A DNA stretch of 64,000 nucleotides from contig NOKP01000043.1 in NCBI GenBank assembly GCA_002682825.1, positions 124,001 through 188,000 of the forward strand, given 5' to 3'. Of the stretch, positions 46,387-57,580 are shown one piece after another. The translations under genes and the position numbers were made by a program. How positions within the stretch are numbered: the stretch's first letter is position 1; each line of letters opens with the position of its first letter. The stretch comes from Neonectria sp. B-13. Taxonomy: Eukaryota; Ascomycota; Sordariomycetes; Hypocreales; Nectriaceae. The notes beneath the pieces were generated by a model. It was not told where the DNA came from. It searched no databases and saw only the letters and a program-made list of their open reading frames with translations.

Positions 46387-48260
46387 TCAAGAGTCATGAG
46401 AATTCATCAGCGTAAGAAGGAAATCTTGGTGAATAGCATCAGTCATAGTCAACCACTCATATGGCATCCATAAGAAGCCATCCTTGCCCCAATCCTGACC
46501 CCACGAGTTTTGCACGAGGAACTAACCGGTGGTGCTTCAAGCTTTATTTGGAACTTTGCCATTCCATCCGACGGCAAGTACCGAATGGCCTTCGTGGCTT
46601 CCCTCACCTGAACTCGGCACGGGAGCGATGACGTCCTTATCCGCCGTCTTATTCAACGCTGCACCGGAAAAGGTGTTGAATGAGTCGTAGATGGTGAATC
46701 CGAAGATAATCGGGTATCCCATCCCAATGCACCCCTTCTAGCAGACCTCTGTCAGTTTTGCAAGTGGGTAGTTGACCGTGAAGTGCTTATTTCTAGTCTG
46801 GAAGCATTCATTCTTGGGCGGGCAGGAGGCGTTGCTATTGGGGGGGAACAGTCGAGTCTCATCATCGTAGTTAGGAAGACTCCCCTGTGACTGCATGGCG
46901 CCATCATCAAGCTTGTAGTAATATAGCCAACTGTCCTCCGAGATGGCTCCGAGGCAGCTGAGGACCCTGACGGCCTCGCGGATGTTAGAGCCATTGTCAC
47001 GTCTCATATCTTCGGAAGGCGGCTGTTTTGCCAGGCCGTGGTAGAAGGCAGCCCTTTGATCATTTTTTGACTGGAGGACACCAAGTCGTGCAACGTAGTA
47101 CAGATACAGACGGGACGTCATGAAGTCCGGCTTGCTCTGGCGCTTGAGTTCGCAGCGGTAAGCGGTTGCGACAGCATTGGCAGGACAACTACCAATGCTC
47201 CCTTGGTTGAGCGCCCATCCAGGATTGGAGATATCATGTTCCCCATCCTGGACCGGGCCCATCTCCATCTTGTTCATATCCACGACTGGGTCAGTTGAGC
47301 TCAGCTGGTCGGGGATATAACCTGCGCCAAGAGACCCCTGTTTGATATCGGTAGGCTCCTGTTTCATAGAGGTACGGGAGTAGTACAGGGGGTACCCAGG
47401 TACTTTTGTGTTCCAAACTGCGTAAATCCAGCCGTGAGACCAGACGAGCGATGCCTCATTCCAGCAGGTGAAGGGATTGCTGTCTCCCATAGAGTAGTTC
47501 TTACTCCAACAGCTTTTGGTCTTGATATAGTGGCATATATTGCTATCCCCATCGTGTTTCTTGAAGCAAATCAATGAATGCTGAGCATCGGGCGTGCTCA
47601 TAGCACTAATACCGCCGTTGCCAGACTGGTCCAAGTTGTCGGTACGTTTCCATGGAGGATTGGCGCCCATTGTCAGAGTGCTCTCTAGAACCCCTCGACC
47701 GCCTGTATCTGCTGGAAATAGTGCAACGACCTTGCCGCGACGAACAATCAGTGTGAGATTAGACGAAGTTGATTCGCCGATCGGTGTATTGGCTGAAAAA
47801 AGGTGTGGTCCTGTAATGGTCTGTAAACCCGGCAGCGAATACGTCCTGATCGTCGAGCGGTCTGGAGCCGATTACATGCAGCGTGCCATCACAAACAATA
47901 GCCGCAACATCTGTACACCACGTCTCGCTTCACTTTCCGGCGTACAAAAACGGTGTTCCCTTATAGCTGAAGATGGCCAAGCGTGAACTGTCCGAGGACG
48001 TATATGGGACGAGAGCGTACAAGATATTATTGAAGACGGCCATAGCAGATGTGTGCCTTTGGTACATCGAGTCCTCGGTGAATGGAACGCGCCTCAGTGG
48101 AGCCCAGTGATCGTCAGAAAAGTCGAGATGTGAAGCTGAAAGTCGGCGCTGACTCTGATGACCAGTCCGACTGCGTGGCCCAGGCAAGAAACGCTCGGCC
48201 ATTGAACTCGCATATGGCAGGCTAACGCATTACAGTACCAAGTGTCTATCACCCACCAAC
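46387..48260 (-). pseudogene. Beta-propeller plus C1 (papain-like) peptidase protein, interrupted by stops
   Basis: The minus strand encodes propeller-like blades (YALVPYTSSDSSRLAIFSYK, ASLVWSHGWIYAVWNTK) followed by a papain-fold peptidase: NQGSIGSCPANAVATAY with the catalytic Cys, SRLYLYYVARLGV, RRDNGSNIREAVRVLSCLGA, MGYPIIFGFTIYDSF, GHSVLAVGWNG with the catalytic His, and VQNSWGQDWGKDGFLWMPYE with the catalytic Asn. The peptidase frame is interrupted only by TAG (46738-46740), TGA (46537-46539) and TAG (46522-46524); no frameshift lies between them. Upstream, TGA at 47930-47932 and shifts near 47797 and 48120 break the propeller part. All three catalytic residues survive. The start is uncertain. 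The stops fit C-to-T or G-to-A changes, so decay by RIP-like mutation is likely. Confidence 0.75.
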
Positions 48261-48600
48261 CCCACACTGTAAATAAGGGATGGCGCATTCCGCAACCAGT
48301 CATCGAGGCAGAGACGAGGCAGGCAGAGCAGTCTTGAGTTTGAAAAGGCTGGCCGAAGAACAAGAAGTGTTGTTGAAGGAAAATCACAAGGTTAGAAAAC
48401 ACGTGCGCGAGCAGGTGGGTGGAGGTAACAACGTCCGTAAGTCATCAGCCAATACACTGCCTAGAACACGGATTTGGAAGAGAGACTGGGTAGATCAGAT
48501 AGGATCGATGCTACCATTTCAGCCATATCCAGAGGCCTAGGAAATGTGAAAGCCACTAAACAAGGCTTGACCGAGAAGGTGAAGGTGGAAATTTCCATGG
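48261..48600. other. Intergenic, no gene seen
   Basis: An 86-codon plus-strand frame at 48280-48540 has no recognisable motif and is not called. Confidence 0.5.
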
Positions 48601-49539
48601 GACTCTACGTTGTCAACCCAAAGCTCTTAGCCTCAGGACGAAACGCAAGGCGTAGTCGATCAGGATCGAGTCTAGCGAGAAAATGTCGCGAGAGAAGCGG
48701 TTGACGACGCGCCCTGAGGGGCTCTTGTCGTGCCAATTGATTGAAACCCACAACCCACATGACGGACGAGACGAGTTTCTCGTGAATGGTGTGAGCAACC
48801 TTCCACGCACTGAGCTGGAAATTGGTCTGCCTGAGGGCGGAAAGGAGCGAAAAGGAGGCGAGCAAGACCGCATAGCCGCCAACGTAGTATCCTACATCGA
48901 CTGCATCTTCTTTAGAGTACGCGCCGACCCAGACCAATAGGCACATGACATGGGGGTAGCGAAGAAGGCGATCTGAGCCAGCAGCACAAGAACGACGGAG
49001 AGCGCAGCGCAGCCATGGCCCCCAAACAACAGCATATACTGGTATAATAGTGTTCGGGGGTTGCGCCCTTGGCCCAATGTCTCCTAACTGATCTTTCGCT
49101 CAATGTCCGTCTCAGCCCGAGACTTCTCAACTCTCGCAGTCTTTACGACCCCGTTTGCGGCTGGTGGGCGCTGGGAGACGCGAGAAGCTGCAGGCGATCC
49201 AGGCGATCCCGGAGAGACGGACTTCCTCTGCTTGCGGCCTGGACCTCTAGCTAACGTGGCGGTTTTTCCTTGCGAGATTTCCATAACCAGATCCGCTTCG
49301 TCTTTAGCCGCCTGCATCTGAGTGACTAGGATGATGGTGCGGTCCCGCATGAGATCGCCGTGAAAGCATCGCTCCCAGATGTGTTTCTGAGTCGTAGAGT
49401 CAAGAGCGGAAAAAACATCGTCGAGAAGCAAGGTTTTGGCCCTGGCGTAGACAGCCCGAGCGAGACAGAGCTGCTGGTTCTGGCCGCCAGACAGGTTCGC
49501 GCCGTTGGCACCAACTTTGGACATGTCATCTAGTTCCAT
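48601..49539 (-). pseudogene. ABCC-type (multidrug-resistance-associated) ABC transporter fragment
   Basis: The fragment starts inside the first nucleotide-binding domain: NLSGGQNQQLCLARAVYARA (signature motif) and TLLLDDVFSALDSTT (Walker B, D-loop), then ILVTQMQ (H-loop region usually carries His). A charged linker follows, an in-frame TAG at 49084-49086, then the start of transmembrane domain 2 (LYQYMLLFGGHGCAALSVVL, AHTIHEKLVSSVMW, GRVVNRFSRDIFSLDSILID) in shifted frames. Walker A, membrane domain 1 and the second nucleotide-binding domain are missing. Full ABCC proteins are about 1500 residues; roughly 300 remain. It cannot function and marks a rearrangement breakpoint at both ends. Confidence 0.8.
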
Positions 49540-49807
49540 ATTCTCAACATATTAACACTCGCTGTTTATATATCTATCTCTCTCCCAAACATATTAACAT
49601 ATTGAACAGTAGAGATCCTCTTGTATCCATACATGCCACTGACGAAACCAAACTCATGGTCATTACGATAGGTAGGCAACTCTATGATCTCTTCCGTGAA
49701 TAGTGTCATATGATCTCCATTTCCAGCGCATTCGTCCTGTTGCATTGCGTTCTCAAATAGCATATTGGCCATAGCAGCCATAGTCCTGCCTCTTTGGAGA
49801 TAATCCT

Positions 49808-50586
49808 TTGTTACTAGTGGCCACTCGTTTTTATTGTACTATACTTCAAGGACATTTCTTTCATATAGTAGAATTTTCGTTTAAAGACAGCATGCTACAT
49901 GCCATCGATATGGGCTGGTTCATTATGAGTAAATACTACACCATGACCGAGGACGTTCTCGTTTATTCTGCCGCTCTCCTTCTCGACCCTTCGAAACGAG
50001 ACGCCTAAATTAAACAGAAGTGGCCGGATGAGTAGTACGACAACGTAATTGGCAGAGCATAAGTGATTTGAGAGGAAGAATACAATATTGAGCTCCTTAC
50101 TAAGCCTCCGGCCGCCTGAGCGCTATCGCGGACTTTGTAGAACATAAGAGTAATAAACTAGCTCAGTTGGCGAGGAATATGAAGGTAAAGACTGCCATGT
50201 TGCGTTCTGAGGATGATTTCATGACCTTTATTACCGCTCAGTCGATAGAGATCGATTCTACATTGCTTCAATGGTAGTATGCATCTGAGCAGTAGAGAAG
50301 ATATCCATGACTTAGCTGCATAGCCATCGCAATACTCTCCATCTCACCAGAGTCATCCGATCCAGAGAGAGCCTTCTCTGGGGCCTGTAGGACATGCTCA
50401 TGGGACAGGCTGCAGATTAAATGTTTAAACATTGAGAGGGTAGAGTATGTAGGCAGCTGGCTGTACGAAGGTCATATCATACCGACATCCCACGGCGGAT
50501 TTGGGTTACCGATGATGTTTTCTGCAATAAAAGATGATCTTACTGATTCAGATGACGATTCAGAAGACAGAGAGGATATTGATTGA
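49808..50586 (+). mobile_element. hAT-family transposase relic (C-terminal half)
   Basis: The plus strand shows MLHAIDMGWFIMSKYYTMTE and VLVYSAALLLDPSKRDA, part of the RNase-H-like core of fungal hAT transposases. After decayed sequence comes the dimerisation domain, LSISPESSDPERAFSGACRT, SWDRLQIKCLNIERVE and a tail with an acidic run DSDDDSEDREDID before the stop at 50584. The middle is interrupted by several stops. No terminal inverted repeats were identified. hAT elements (Restless-like) are cut-and-paste transposons; this one is dead. Confidence 0.8.
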
Positions 50587-50738
50587 TATAGAATAGAGTC
50601 GTTAAATTAATTGTTTGATTTCATTGCCTCATTGGCTTACTATCGTGTTTCTTATCCTGTTATCCGCTTATCTTATTCTGTTATCCTGTAATCTGTATTT
50701 TTTCTTGTCTTGTTCTGTTTAATATGTCAAGGGATTTC

Positions 50739-51540
50739 TTAATATGTTATGCAGGTTGCCCATGTATGCCGGCCACAGATCAAGTCTCGACCAATACCAT
50801 GGCGCTCTTCCACGCTTGCATGACGCTCTTGTAAGTGTCGTTGATGGTGTTGACTGCGGTGGCGACATTCATGAGTATGAGGAGTAACTGCGTCTGCTTC
50901 ATCTTGATTCCCGTCGCCTGATCTGCACACTGAAGCCAAGAGCGCGCGCTGGCATCCCACTGGGCCAGTTGCTCCATTGAGACGTGTTGTCTTGCTGCTG
51001 CATCTAATTCCAACTTCTCCAGGCCACCTAGGCTCTCGTCTGCTTGAATTCGCGTTTTCGCTCACTGACTATGTCAACCCAGGCAGAGATGGCCTCATCC
51101 GGTTCCCAGATCCGAGCAATCATGCAAGAAAGAAGGTGCATGGCAATGGCCGAATGACCTGAAGTCGCTGCGGCCCATATCGATGTGCAGTCTGCTCCAA
51201 CATGTTCAAGGAAGAGGCCATGGTCCTGTCTGGAGCCCATGGGATTGACCTCCCGGCTCGACACGATTTCGGATGACCCTGGGCCATAGGCCTTGAAAAC
51301 TTCGGGTGTGCGATCCAGCAACGGTTCGAACAATGCGCCCAACTTCCTCGCTGTGTTGTGTGAGGTACCATCGCTGGAAGAAAGCCCACAGCCACTACAC
51401 AACCACTACACTGCGGAGGGCTGTGAAATGCACTGCGCAGACTTGAATAGGTGGCGCTCCCTTCCAGCCAGTCGTTAAGCCGGCAGATGCTCAGCTTCTT
51501 CAGCCTTTGATGCACTGTTGCGGGGCGAGACATTCAGGGA
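50739..51540 (-). pseudogene. Fragment of an unidentified fungal protein, broken
   Basis: Coding-like segments in order on the minus strand: KLGALFEPLLDRTPEVFKAY and CTSIWAAATSGHSAIAMHLL (51340-51130), IWEPDEAISAWVDIVSERKR (51090), then in another frame LAQWDASARSWLQCADQATG and MKQTQLLLILMNVATAV to 50780. The DASARSWL element recurs in uncharacterised fungal accessory-region proteins, as far as I remember. The frame changes near 51020 and 51350 without splice consensus. Function unknown. Confidence 0.5.
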
Positions 51541-52096
51541 GAACCAGCTGGCAGTTGGGTGTAAACCACAAGACGGGGACGGAAGGCTCTTAGGGTCTTC
51601 CCCTTCTAATACTCATATAGGTGATGGCTCTTTCGGCTTTGCGAGATTTTCGCAGGTGGACGACGGAGGCTAGGAGGGTGGTGGGTGAAAATGGTTGGTA
51701 TCCTTTCGATAATGTTAATGGTACTTGGCCGAGAACCGCTGGAAATTTTAAGCAGAGAAGACAGAGCCAAGTTTCAGCGAATTTCTCTTGGCGTATAACA
51801 TCGTCATATGTCGTTCAGAGGATGCAGAGATCACTTATGGTTTGTGTTTTTCCTCAGCCACAGCTGGCCCATGTCTCCGTTGAAGGTGTCAGCGTCACCA
51901 CCCCACGTTCTCGCTCATGCAGGATGGTCAAAGTGGTCGCCACTACATGTAATGCGATAGGCCAAAGATATTGACGTAAATATAATATATTTCGTAAGCG
52001 CGACAAGGTGAGCATCGCCCTGTCAGTAGAAAGATAATTTAGTCAGGGCCTTCGGGATGGTGTATGGAGGGCAGCGAGATTGAAGCTTGGCTGGAC
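51541..52096. other. Intergenic, no gene seen
   Basis: A 117-codon plus-strand frame at 51621-51974 has no recognisable domain; I do not call it. Confidence 0.5.
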
Positions 52097-53296
52097 CTAG
52101 TTGGAGCAGGCCCTCTTCATATCCCTCTCCACTGCGACAGCCTCAGCAACCTCATCCTCAACTTTACAAAGAGACTCAGCCTTTCCCTTGAAGAGGAAGC
52201 TGGTCACTATCCCAAGAATCTTGTCCATGATGTCAGCCATTCTCCTGCCATCTATGGACCCAAATGCCCCCGCGATCACGGGATCTAAGTCTGGTGGCAG
52301 GTCATTCCGTAGCGAGAGAAGCAGCGGCACGTCGAAAAAGGACATGTGCGTCGTCCCGTCAAGGGTAAGGAGCATCTTCAAGTCACGAACTTTGTCCATG
52401 AACCCAACAAAGTATGATGTCTCGTTCATTGGGCGGTCTGCACCAATAATAAAGAATGGTACGTCAAGACCGGCTTCGCTGACAGGCCCATAAAGCTTAC
52501 CGTCCAAGTCAAGACCACCAAGAACGCGGTCATCATTGAAAGCAACCAGAGCCGAGGTAGCACCGCCGAGAGAGTGACCGTAAACAAATATGTTGCTGGT
52601 GTCGAATCTTCCATTGAGGCTGGCACCTAGACTTGACGGCTCTGATATTTGATCGATGAGGAAAGATATGTCTTGGCTTCGGACCTGTTGTATCGCCTGA
52701 CTGTTAGTGGTGGGTGCGGGGGACGGGGACCTGGTTTTACAGACTCTTACAGCCTTTTCAACCACTTCCTTGTCCGCCTCGTCTGCAGTTGATCCATAAA
52801 CGACTGTTCCATCGGGATATTCGACAATAGTAGCTTCATAAGGATGGTCGACCGTGATGACGACGTTGCCTTGGCTGGCAAGGGACTGCGCCTGGGCACT
52901 GGACAAGAGCCTTGAACTACTGAAACCGGGAGAAAATATAACAACGGGATGTGGCAGCTGTTTCTTCGATGAGGCCTTGCAAAATTCGAGCTCGAACCCT
53001 TGGAAGGTGGTATTGGGTAGTCCCAGCGCATTGGCTACGTTTCCATAAGTCTCGAGGGTCATCGGTGGCAGGTAATCGATCTTGTCGACTTCGCATTCTT
53101 GGTGGTCCAAGTGAATGGGGAGAAAGAAGGATGTTAGAATGCGTCGCTTATGTCGACTGTTTTCCGAAGCATACGGGTCCCATCGAGACTCATCAGTGAG
53201 CGCCACGACGCTATGCGAGACGGCCCAAGGTCCTGAGGGTCCTGAGACGACGATGGCATGCGCTAAAGTCGAGAAAAGGAAGAAGAGTATCAACAT
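52097..53296 (-). CDS. Secreted alpha/beta hydrolase, PAF-acetylhydrolase-like
   Basis: Exons 53296-52751 and 52684-52097 join in phase to 377 residues. The 66-nt intron keeps frame if retained; its GTAAGA donor, CTAAC branch and CAG acceptor argue for removal. A signal peptide MLILFFLFSTLAHA starts the protein. HPVVIFSPGFSSSRLLSSAQ corresponds to the oxyanion-loop region, VYGHSLGGATSALVAF carries the nucleophile Ser at about 220, GGLDLDGKLYG the likely Asp, and TLDGTTHMSFFDVP the likely His. This order and spacing match platelet-activating-factor acetylhydrolase-like esterases, which cleave short acyl chains from phospholipids or other esters. Probably extracellular; substrate unknown. Confidence 0.9.
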   Translation of the reverse strand: MLILFFLFSTLAHAIVVSGPSGPWAVSHSVVALTDESRWDPYASENSRHKRRILTSFFLPIHLDHQECEVDKIDYLPPMTLETYGNVANALGLPNTTFQGFELEFCKASSKKQLPHPVVIFSPGFSSSRLLSSAQAQSLASQGNVVITVDHPYEATIVEYPDGTVVYGSTADEADKEVVEKAVRVCKTRSPSPAPTTNSQAIQQVRSQDISFLIDQISEPSSLGASLNGRFDTSNIFVYGHSLGGATSALVAFNDDRVLGGLDLDGKLYGPVSEAGLDVPFFIIGADRPMNETSYFVGFMDKVRDLKMLLTLDGTTHMSFFDVPLLLSLRNDLPPDLDPVIAGAFGSIDGRRMADIMDKILGIVTSFLFKGKAESLCKVEDEVAEAVAVERDMKRACSN

Positions 53297-53592
53297 GATT
53301 TGGGTGAGGAAGTTGGCTCCGTTATAAAGATGGTGAGTAAAACGAGTCGTGGTCTGTATTGAATAGAGCGGGATAAGCCTTCATCTATATACATTTTCCC
53401 GGGATTGCCTCAGGGGATCCTCTCGCTAGCGGCGATCCTCCCGCTAGCGTCAGCCCGTATACGAATATACGAAGTAAATCGCCGGCCGGCTCGTATTGTA
53501 ACCAGTCAACAGTCATTTTTAGAAACACAAGCAAGGGCTAGTGCTTTAGTTATTTATGCTTACGTTGGATTAGTTATTCTCACGCCACAACA

Positions 53593-54170
53593 GTGGCGAC
53601 GTTGCGCGAGTACCTGGAGATCCCAGCTGTGCCCCAAAAAAGGCTCGCAGGACCCAAGAGTGGACAGGTCAACGAGAAAGTGCTGGTTGAGTTTGCTTCG
53701 CTGGCCCACAGGCTCGGATTCAGGTCCGAGAAGATCGAAGACCTATTACAAATGGACGTAGACGGCGACAACGCCCGTCGGCTGCTCCTGGAGGCTCGAC
53801 AACCCGACCGTTTTAGGTATCATGATATTGAAGGCTGCGTAACAGAAGTCACAGAGTTGATAGAAAGGGACCAAAACGCCGTGGCAGAACAAGAGGAGAG
53901 ATTGACGGCCTCTCAGAGGGATGGTCAAGAGTTGCAGGAAAAGCTGGAGGGCTTAAGCAGAGCAGAGGCCGAGCAGGTGATCAGGCTAGAGACCCTGGAG
54001 GGCGACGAAGACATACGACTTGATCTTCTGGCTACTGGCTAGCGAGAGCAGGCTCCCAGGGACGAGGAAGGGCAAGCGGCCAGACTCAAGCAACTGTCGG
54101 ATGCAGAGCTGGAGAGTCAGAGAAGGCTTGATCAACTACGGCGCAGGTAGTGGTGGCAGAGCTTTCGGAT
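53593..54170 (+). pseudogene. Fragment resembling N-terminal region of fungal DUF3723-type proteins
   Basis: An open frame of 149 codons begins TLREYLEIPAVPQKRLAGPK, continues VLVEFASLAHRLGFRSEKIE and ARRLLLEARQPDRFRYHDIE, and becomes a Glu/Gln-rich coiled coil. It stops at TAG (54040-54042) but the same coiled-coil frame continues for about 40 codons (DAELESQRRLDQLRRR) before another TAG. Its pattern resembles repetitive DUF3723-associated proteins of fungal accessory chromosomes; I am not certain. The upstream start is unclear. Confidence 0.45.
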
Positions 54171-55871
54171 AATGGTCGTCAAGCGGACGAGGCTCGAATT
54201 GACTATTGGGAAAGAAGAGTAAAGGAGCATACGTCGGTGGTTGAGAAGCTTGTCGCGGGGGAACTGGAACTGCGAGGGCATGTTGCTTAAACCAACTACA
54301 GGAGAAGCTCGACAGAGCTACCGTGGAGGCGATTCCTAGTCAACAGTCACAGGTATAGTGCTGGAACAATGTTTTGTGTCACTGCGCTTACACTCAAGTT
54401 GTTCGAAAATAGAGAGTGGCGGCTGAGCTATCAGCTAGCGGTGTACCCATCTGAGCCACCAGAGCTACAGCTATGGAGCACTGGACAGAAAAATGCCGCT
54501 GAGTTCCAAGAGAAGTGCAGACCAGGAAAGGAGAGGGGAGTGAGAGGTATTTCGAAGAATGTCGGCAAAGCGAATGAACCAGAACAGGCCTCCCAGGCTC
54601 CCACTATATAACGCCTAGCCTTGGCGACCCCACAGCAGGGTGGGAGCGTCACTCAGCCTTACTAGGATCGCGTTTACATTCTTAATCTACTTGTCCAAAC
54701 GTGCTTAACGCGACCAGGGGCTGTACCAATGAGGCAAGTTCACCCACACCCTTGTGACAGAGGGACACAGCATCAGAGCTGCATGAGTGCCTGGCTCGCC
54801 CGTAGCGATGGCATGGCTTAGCTCTTGCACAACCAGATATTGCACAAACGGGTTCTATTCTGCCTTGAGGGAACCTAGTAGACTAACGCAACCAATCATC
54901 GGGGAGGGCATCAGAAACTACAACGGGTCTCATGGCGGAGTGTTTACCGGATGAGGCATAATCAGCCAGGGTTGGCCGACTTTACAGCCAGAGCCTCGTC
55001 TGAACTTGGCCTTTTCCGCGGCTGAACGGTCCCCAACAGTACCCGCCGGACAGAGATCTGACAGTTCCGGGGATCTAGTGGTAACACGCTTGACACGGTC
55101 CCGTAAATCCCTGCAGCGGTTTGGCCCAAAGTTCCAAGTAGGTCCACAGGTCAGCCAAGTAGAGTGGACTCCTGCGCCTTGATAGTGGAGGGCCAGGGCC
55201 GGGATGCAACAAAGCAGTAAGTCCTTTCTCCAATAGAAACACTTCCTTTTTCAGGCTCGAAGCGCCTAGGTTGCAGTCCATCGGGGCGGCGCGTATGAGG
55301 CCCGCGTCTTCCTCAAACAACTATAAACTCCGTTGCTGTACACCAATGGCGCCGCGACTATGGGCTTGCTATCCCGCCGCCCACCGCCCTACTTGTTAGT
55401 TGGTCTTCAGTTTGTTATCCTCACAGTCTCGTTTCTGAAGTCTCTGGAGTACAGCCCCAATCCTAGTCGAACCCCAATTTATAGACACCGAAATCTATTT
55501 CAACAATTGCTTCTATTTCTCCACTTCCAATAACTACTTAACCTGTTCCCCTCCCGCTTGTGTGGGACACGCTCGCTTGTTAACATTCTATCATTTCAAA
55601 CATCCCCAGGCGCCTTCTAGAGTGAGCAGTGACTTCCCTGCATTTGACCTCCATATACCTATCACATCCAGAACTGCTCTCATCATACAGTTGAGGACAC
55701 ATCAGGGCCCGCTAAAGCTATGAGAGGATTATACGACTCTGTATCATTGGAGGGTTGGCCGTCCGGGAGCCACACGCAACCAAGCTCTGCGCGTACTTGC
55801 AAGTACCCCGACGTGGCCTACATGATCGGCACTACATCTTCCGAAAATACCTCCCCCGGTTTTAGCGCCGG
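54171..55871. other. Decayed intergenic DNA
   Basis: Possible further remains of the coiled-coil gene (54369-54611) and otherwise short frames without recognised features. A CT-rich tract at 55480-55560 may be the leader of the membrane-protein gene that follows. Confidence 0.45.
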
Positions 55872-57206
55872 ATGTTTAGTTTTCTCATCTGGGCCATGGT
55901 TGCGCTCCTCGTCCTCATCCAAATGGGCATCTTTGCCATAGCAATGGTTATGCTGTACACGAGCCCCAGCATCGACGAGAGCAGTCCCGATTTCGCCCTT
56001 TACAAAAGCTCCCGCTTCCGCGAGTGCGCCAACAGCGTCCCTGAACGGGTCAACTGCACCTTGTTACTCGGAAACACAATTAGGTACAGACCCCAGGGAG
56101 ATGAGCAGAATCGCTTCATGTTGGACATGGGGTACCAAGCTGATACGTCGCCTCTCTGGTACACATGGTGCGAGATGGCTAGCTGCCTGGAAGATTACAA
56201 GGTCATTCCGACGACAGTACGTCCATCTGCCTTACTTCCCGACCTGAAGACTTGGTTCGACTGCAATATCCAAGCGCTCGTTGGGGCGTGGGCTACCTAC
56301 ACATGGATAAGCACACAGTCACGTCGGGATCCCTCCGTATGCAAAGGGACAAGCCTGAAAGACTGGGCAGCGTTTATCTACACCTTCGGCGCTACTCTGT
56401 TCTGGTGGGCGGAATTCTTTCGCTGGTGTACCGGGCCGGACTATCAACCCATTGTTTCAGTCATTGCCTGGATCACTACATGGACGTTGGCATAGCAAAT
56501 GCGCTATCATCCCTTCTCTCGCAGATTCAAGAAAGACTCTATTTATCGCAAAGTAATATCCTGGATTCTATGGATGACAGCTATCATCTAGTGGATCGTA
56601 AGCTGCCATCTTCTCTAGCGCGGTTGGCACGACTTTTTCCCTCCAGGACTCGACTCTACAACACAAAGAAATGACTGTACGAAGTCACAGATAGCCTCTG
56701 CGCCGGGACAGTCTTCCTGCACTGCAGAGAAGCTCTGTTCGATCCCGTGGTTATTAAGCAATCCTAGGTGGAGCGCCAGCACATATCACGACGCTTCCTT
56801 TGCCACGTACAGTCCAGCGAATATTATGCTTGCACCTATCTTCTTTTTTTCCACGTTTGCCTTTGTTTCCCCCCCGCTAGCTGTTGTGGTCAGGAAAGTT
56901 TATGGACTGTTCCGCCATGAGCGGCGCGACCAAAGGACTCTTTTGGGCGACTTGGCTCACTTTGACGATGTGTATAGTTCTGGACCCGTGGTACCAGGAG
57001 CAGTCGCTGCCTTAGGTTGTCTCTGTACTAGCACTGTTTTGGTTGGATACACCCCTAGTATGTGGAAATTGGTCAATAAAGAAAGGCCAGTTGCCTTCGA
57101 TGTGGACTGCACCGCGGTCCATGTCCTTGCTAGTCCATGGAGGCAGTACATAGACATCGAGTATAGCCGAACCTTGAGGATTGTTCGGATGTGGTTTAAT
57201 GTTTGA
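55872..57206 (+). pseudogene. Polytopic membrane protein gene interrupted by three in-frame TAG codons
   Basis: One plus-strand frame stays open from MFSFLIWAMVALLVLIQMGI at 55872 to the stop at 57204-57206, 445 codons, except for TAG at 56493-56495, 56589-56591 and 56616-56618. Coding character is continuous across them: YHPFSRRFKKDSIYRKVISW and ILWMTAII / WIVSCHLL read as a charged loop and membrane helix. Helices are also seen near residues 1-30, 165-205, 320-345 and 375-390, with paired cysteines in the first extracellular-like loop. A 66-nt in-frame stretch with GTAATA...CTCTAG ends could be an intron removing two TAGs, but it would cut a membrane helix. I do not recognise the family. 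RIP-type mutation of CAG or TGG is the simplest cause. Confidence 0.65.
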
Positions 57207-57580
57207 GAGTTTGCAAGTGTATATGAGCTATATTGTTAGATGTGAAATCAGCTTCCTCTTTAATGATAACTCGTCTTAGAAGTGGTAATTCATATAAGAA
57301 AGCAATAGATAGAAAGTATTTATATTTATAGTATATACTATATAGCTACTATTAAGGTAGCTAAAACAGTCTATAAATTAGGTAAGCTAGATAAAGGTCT
57401 ATAGAGCTTATATACAATATTTAGTAGTTACTTGAGCCTTAGAACCCAAGGAACTCATATATATAACATTAGAAGGCTATATCTAAGATTATACATAGGG
57501 GACTATTAAGTTCCTCACTACAATCACCCATAAGTCTCCTCAAACTAAGCAATCAAGTCTTCTCATATATCTACTTAGTG
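57207..57580. other. TA-rich, RIP-like tract
   Basis: Rich in TATA, CTATA and TAG words and poor in GC and CpA context, as left by repeat-induced point mutation. No coding frame. It separates the membrane-protein relic from the Tc-toxin-A-like fragment. Confidence 0.7.

Noticed and set aside
56553..56618. A 66-nt in-frame intron that would remove two TAG codons from the membrane-protein frame
   Set aside because: It would delete a well-formed membrane helix and leaves the TAG at 56493 unexplained; kept only as an alternative.
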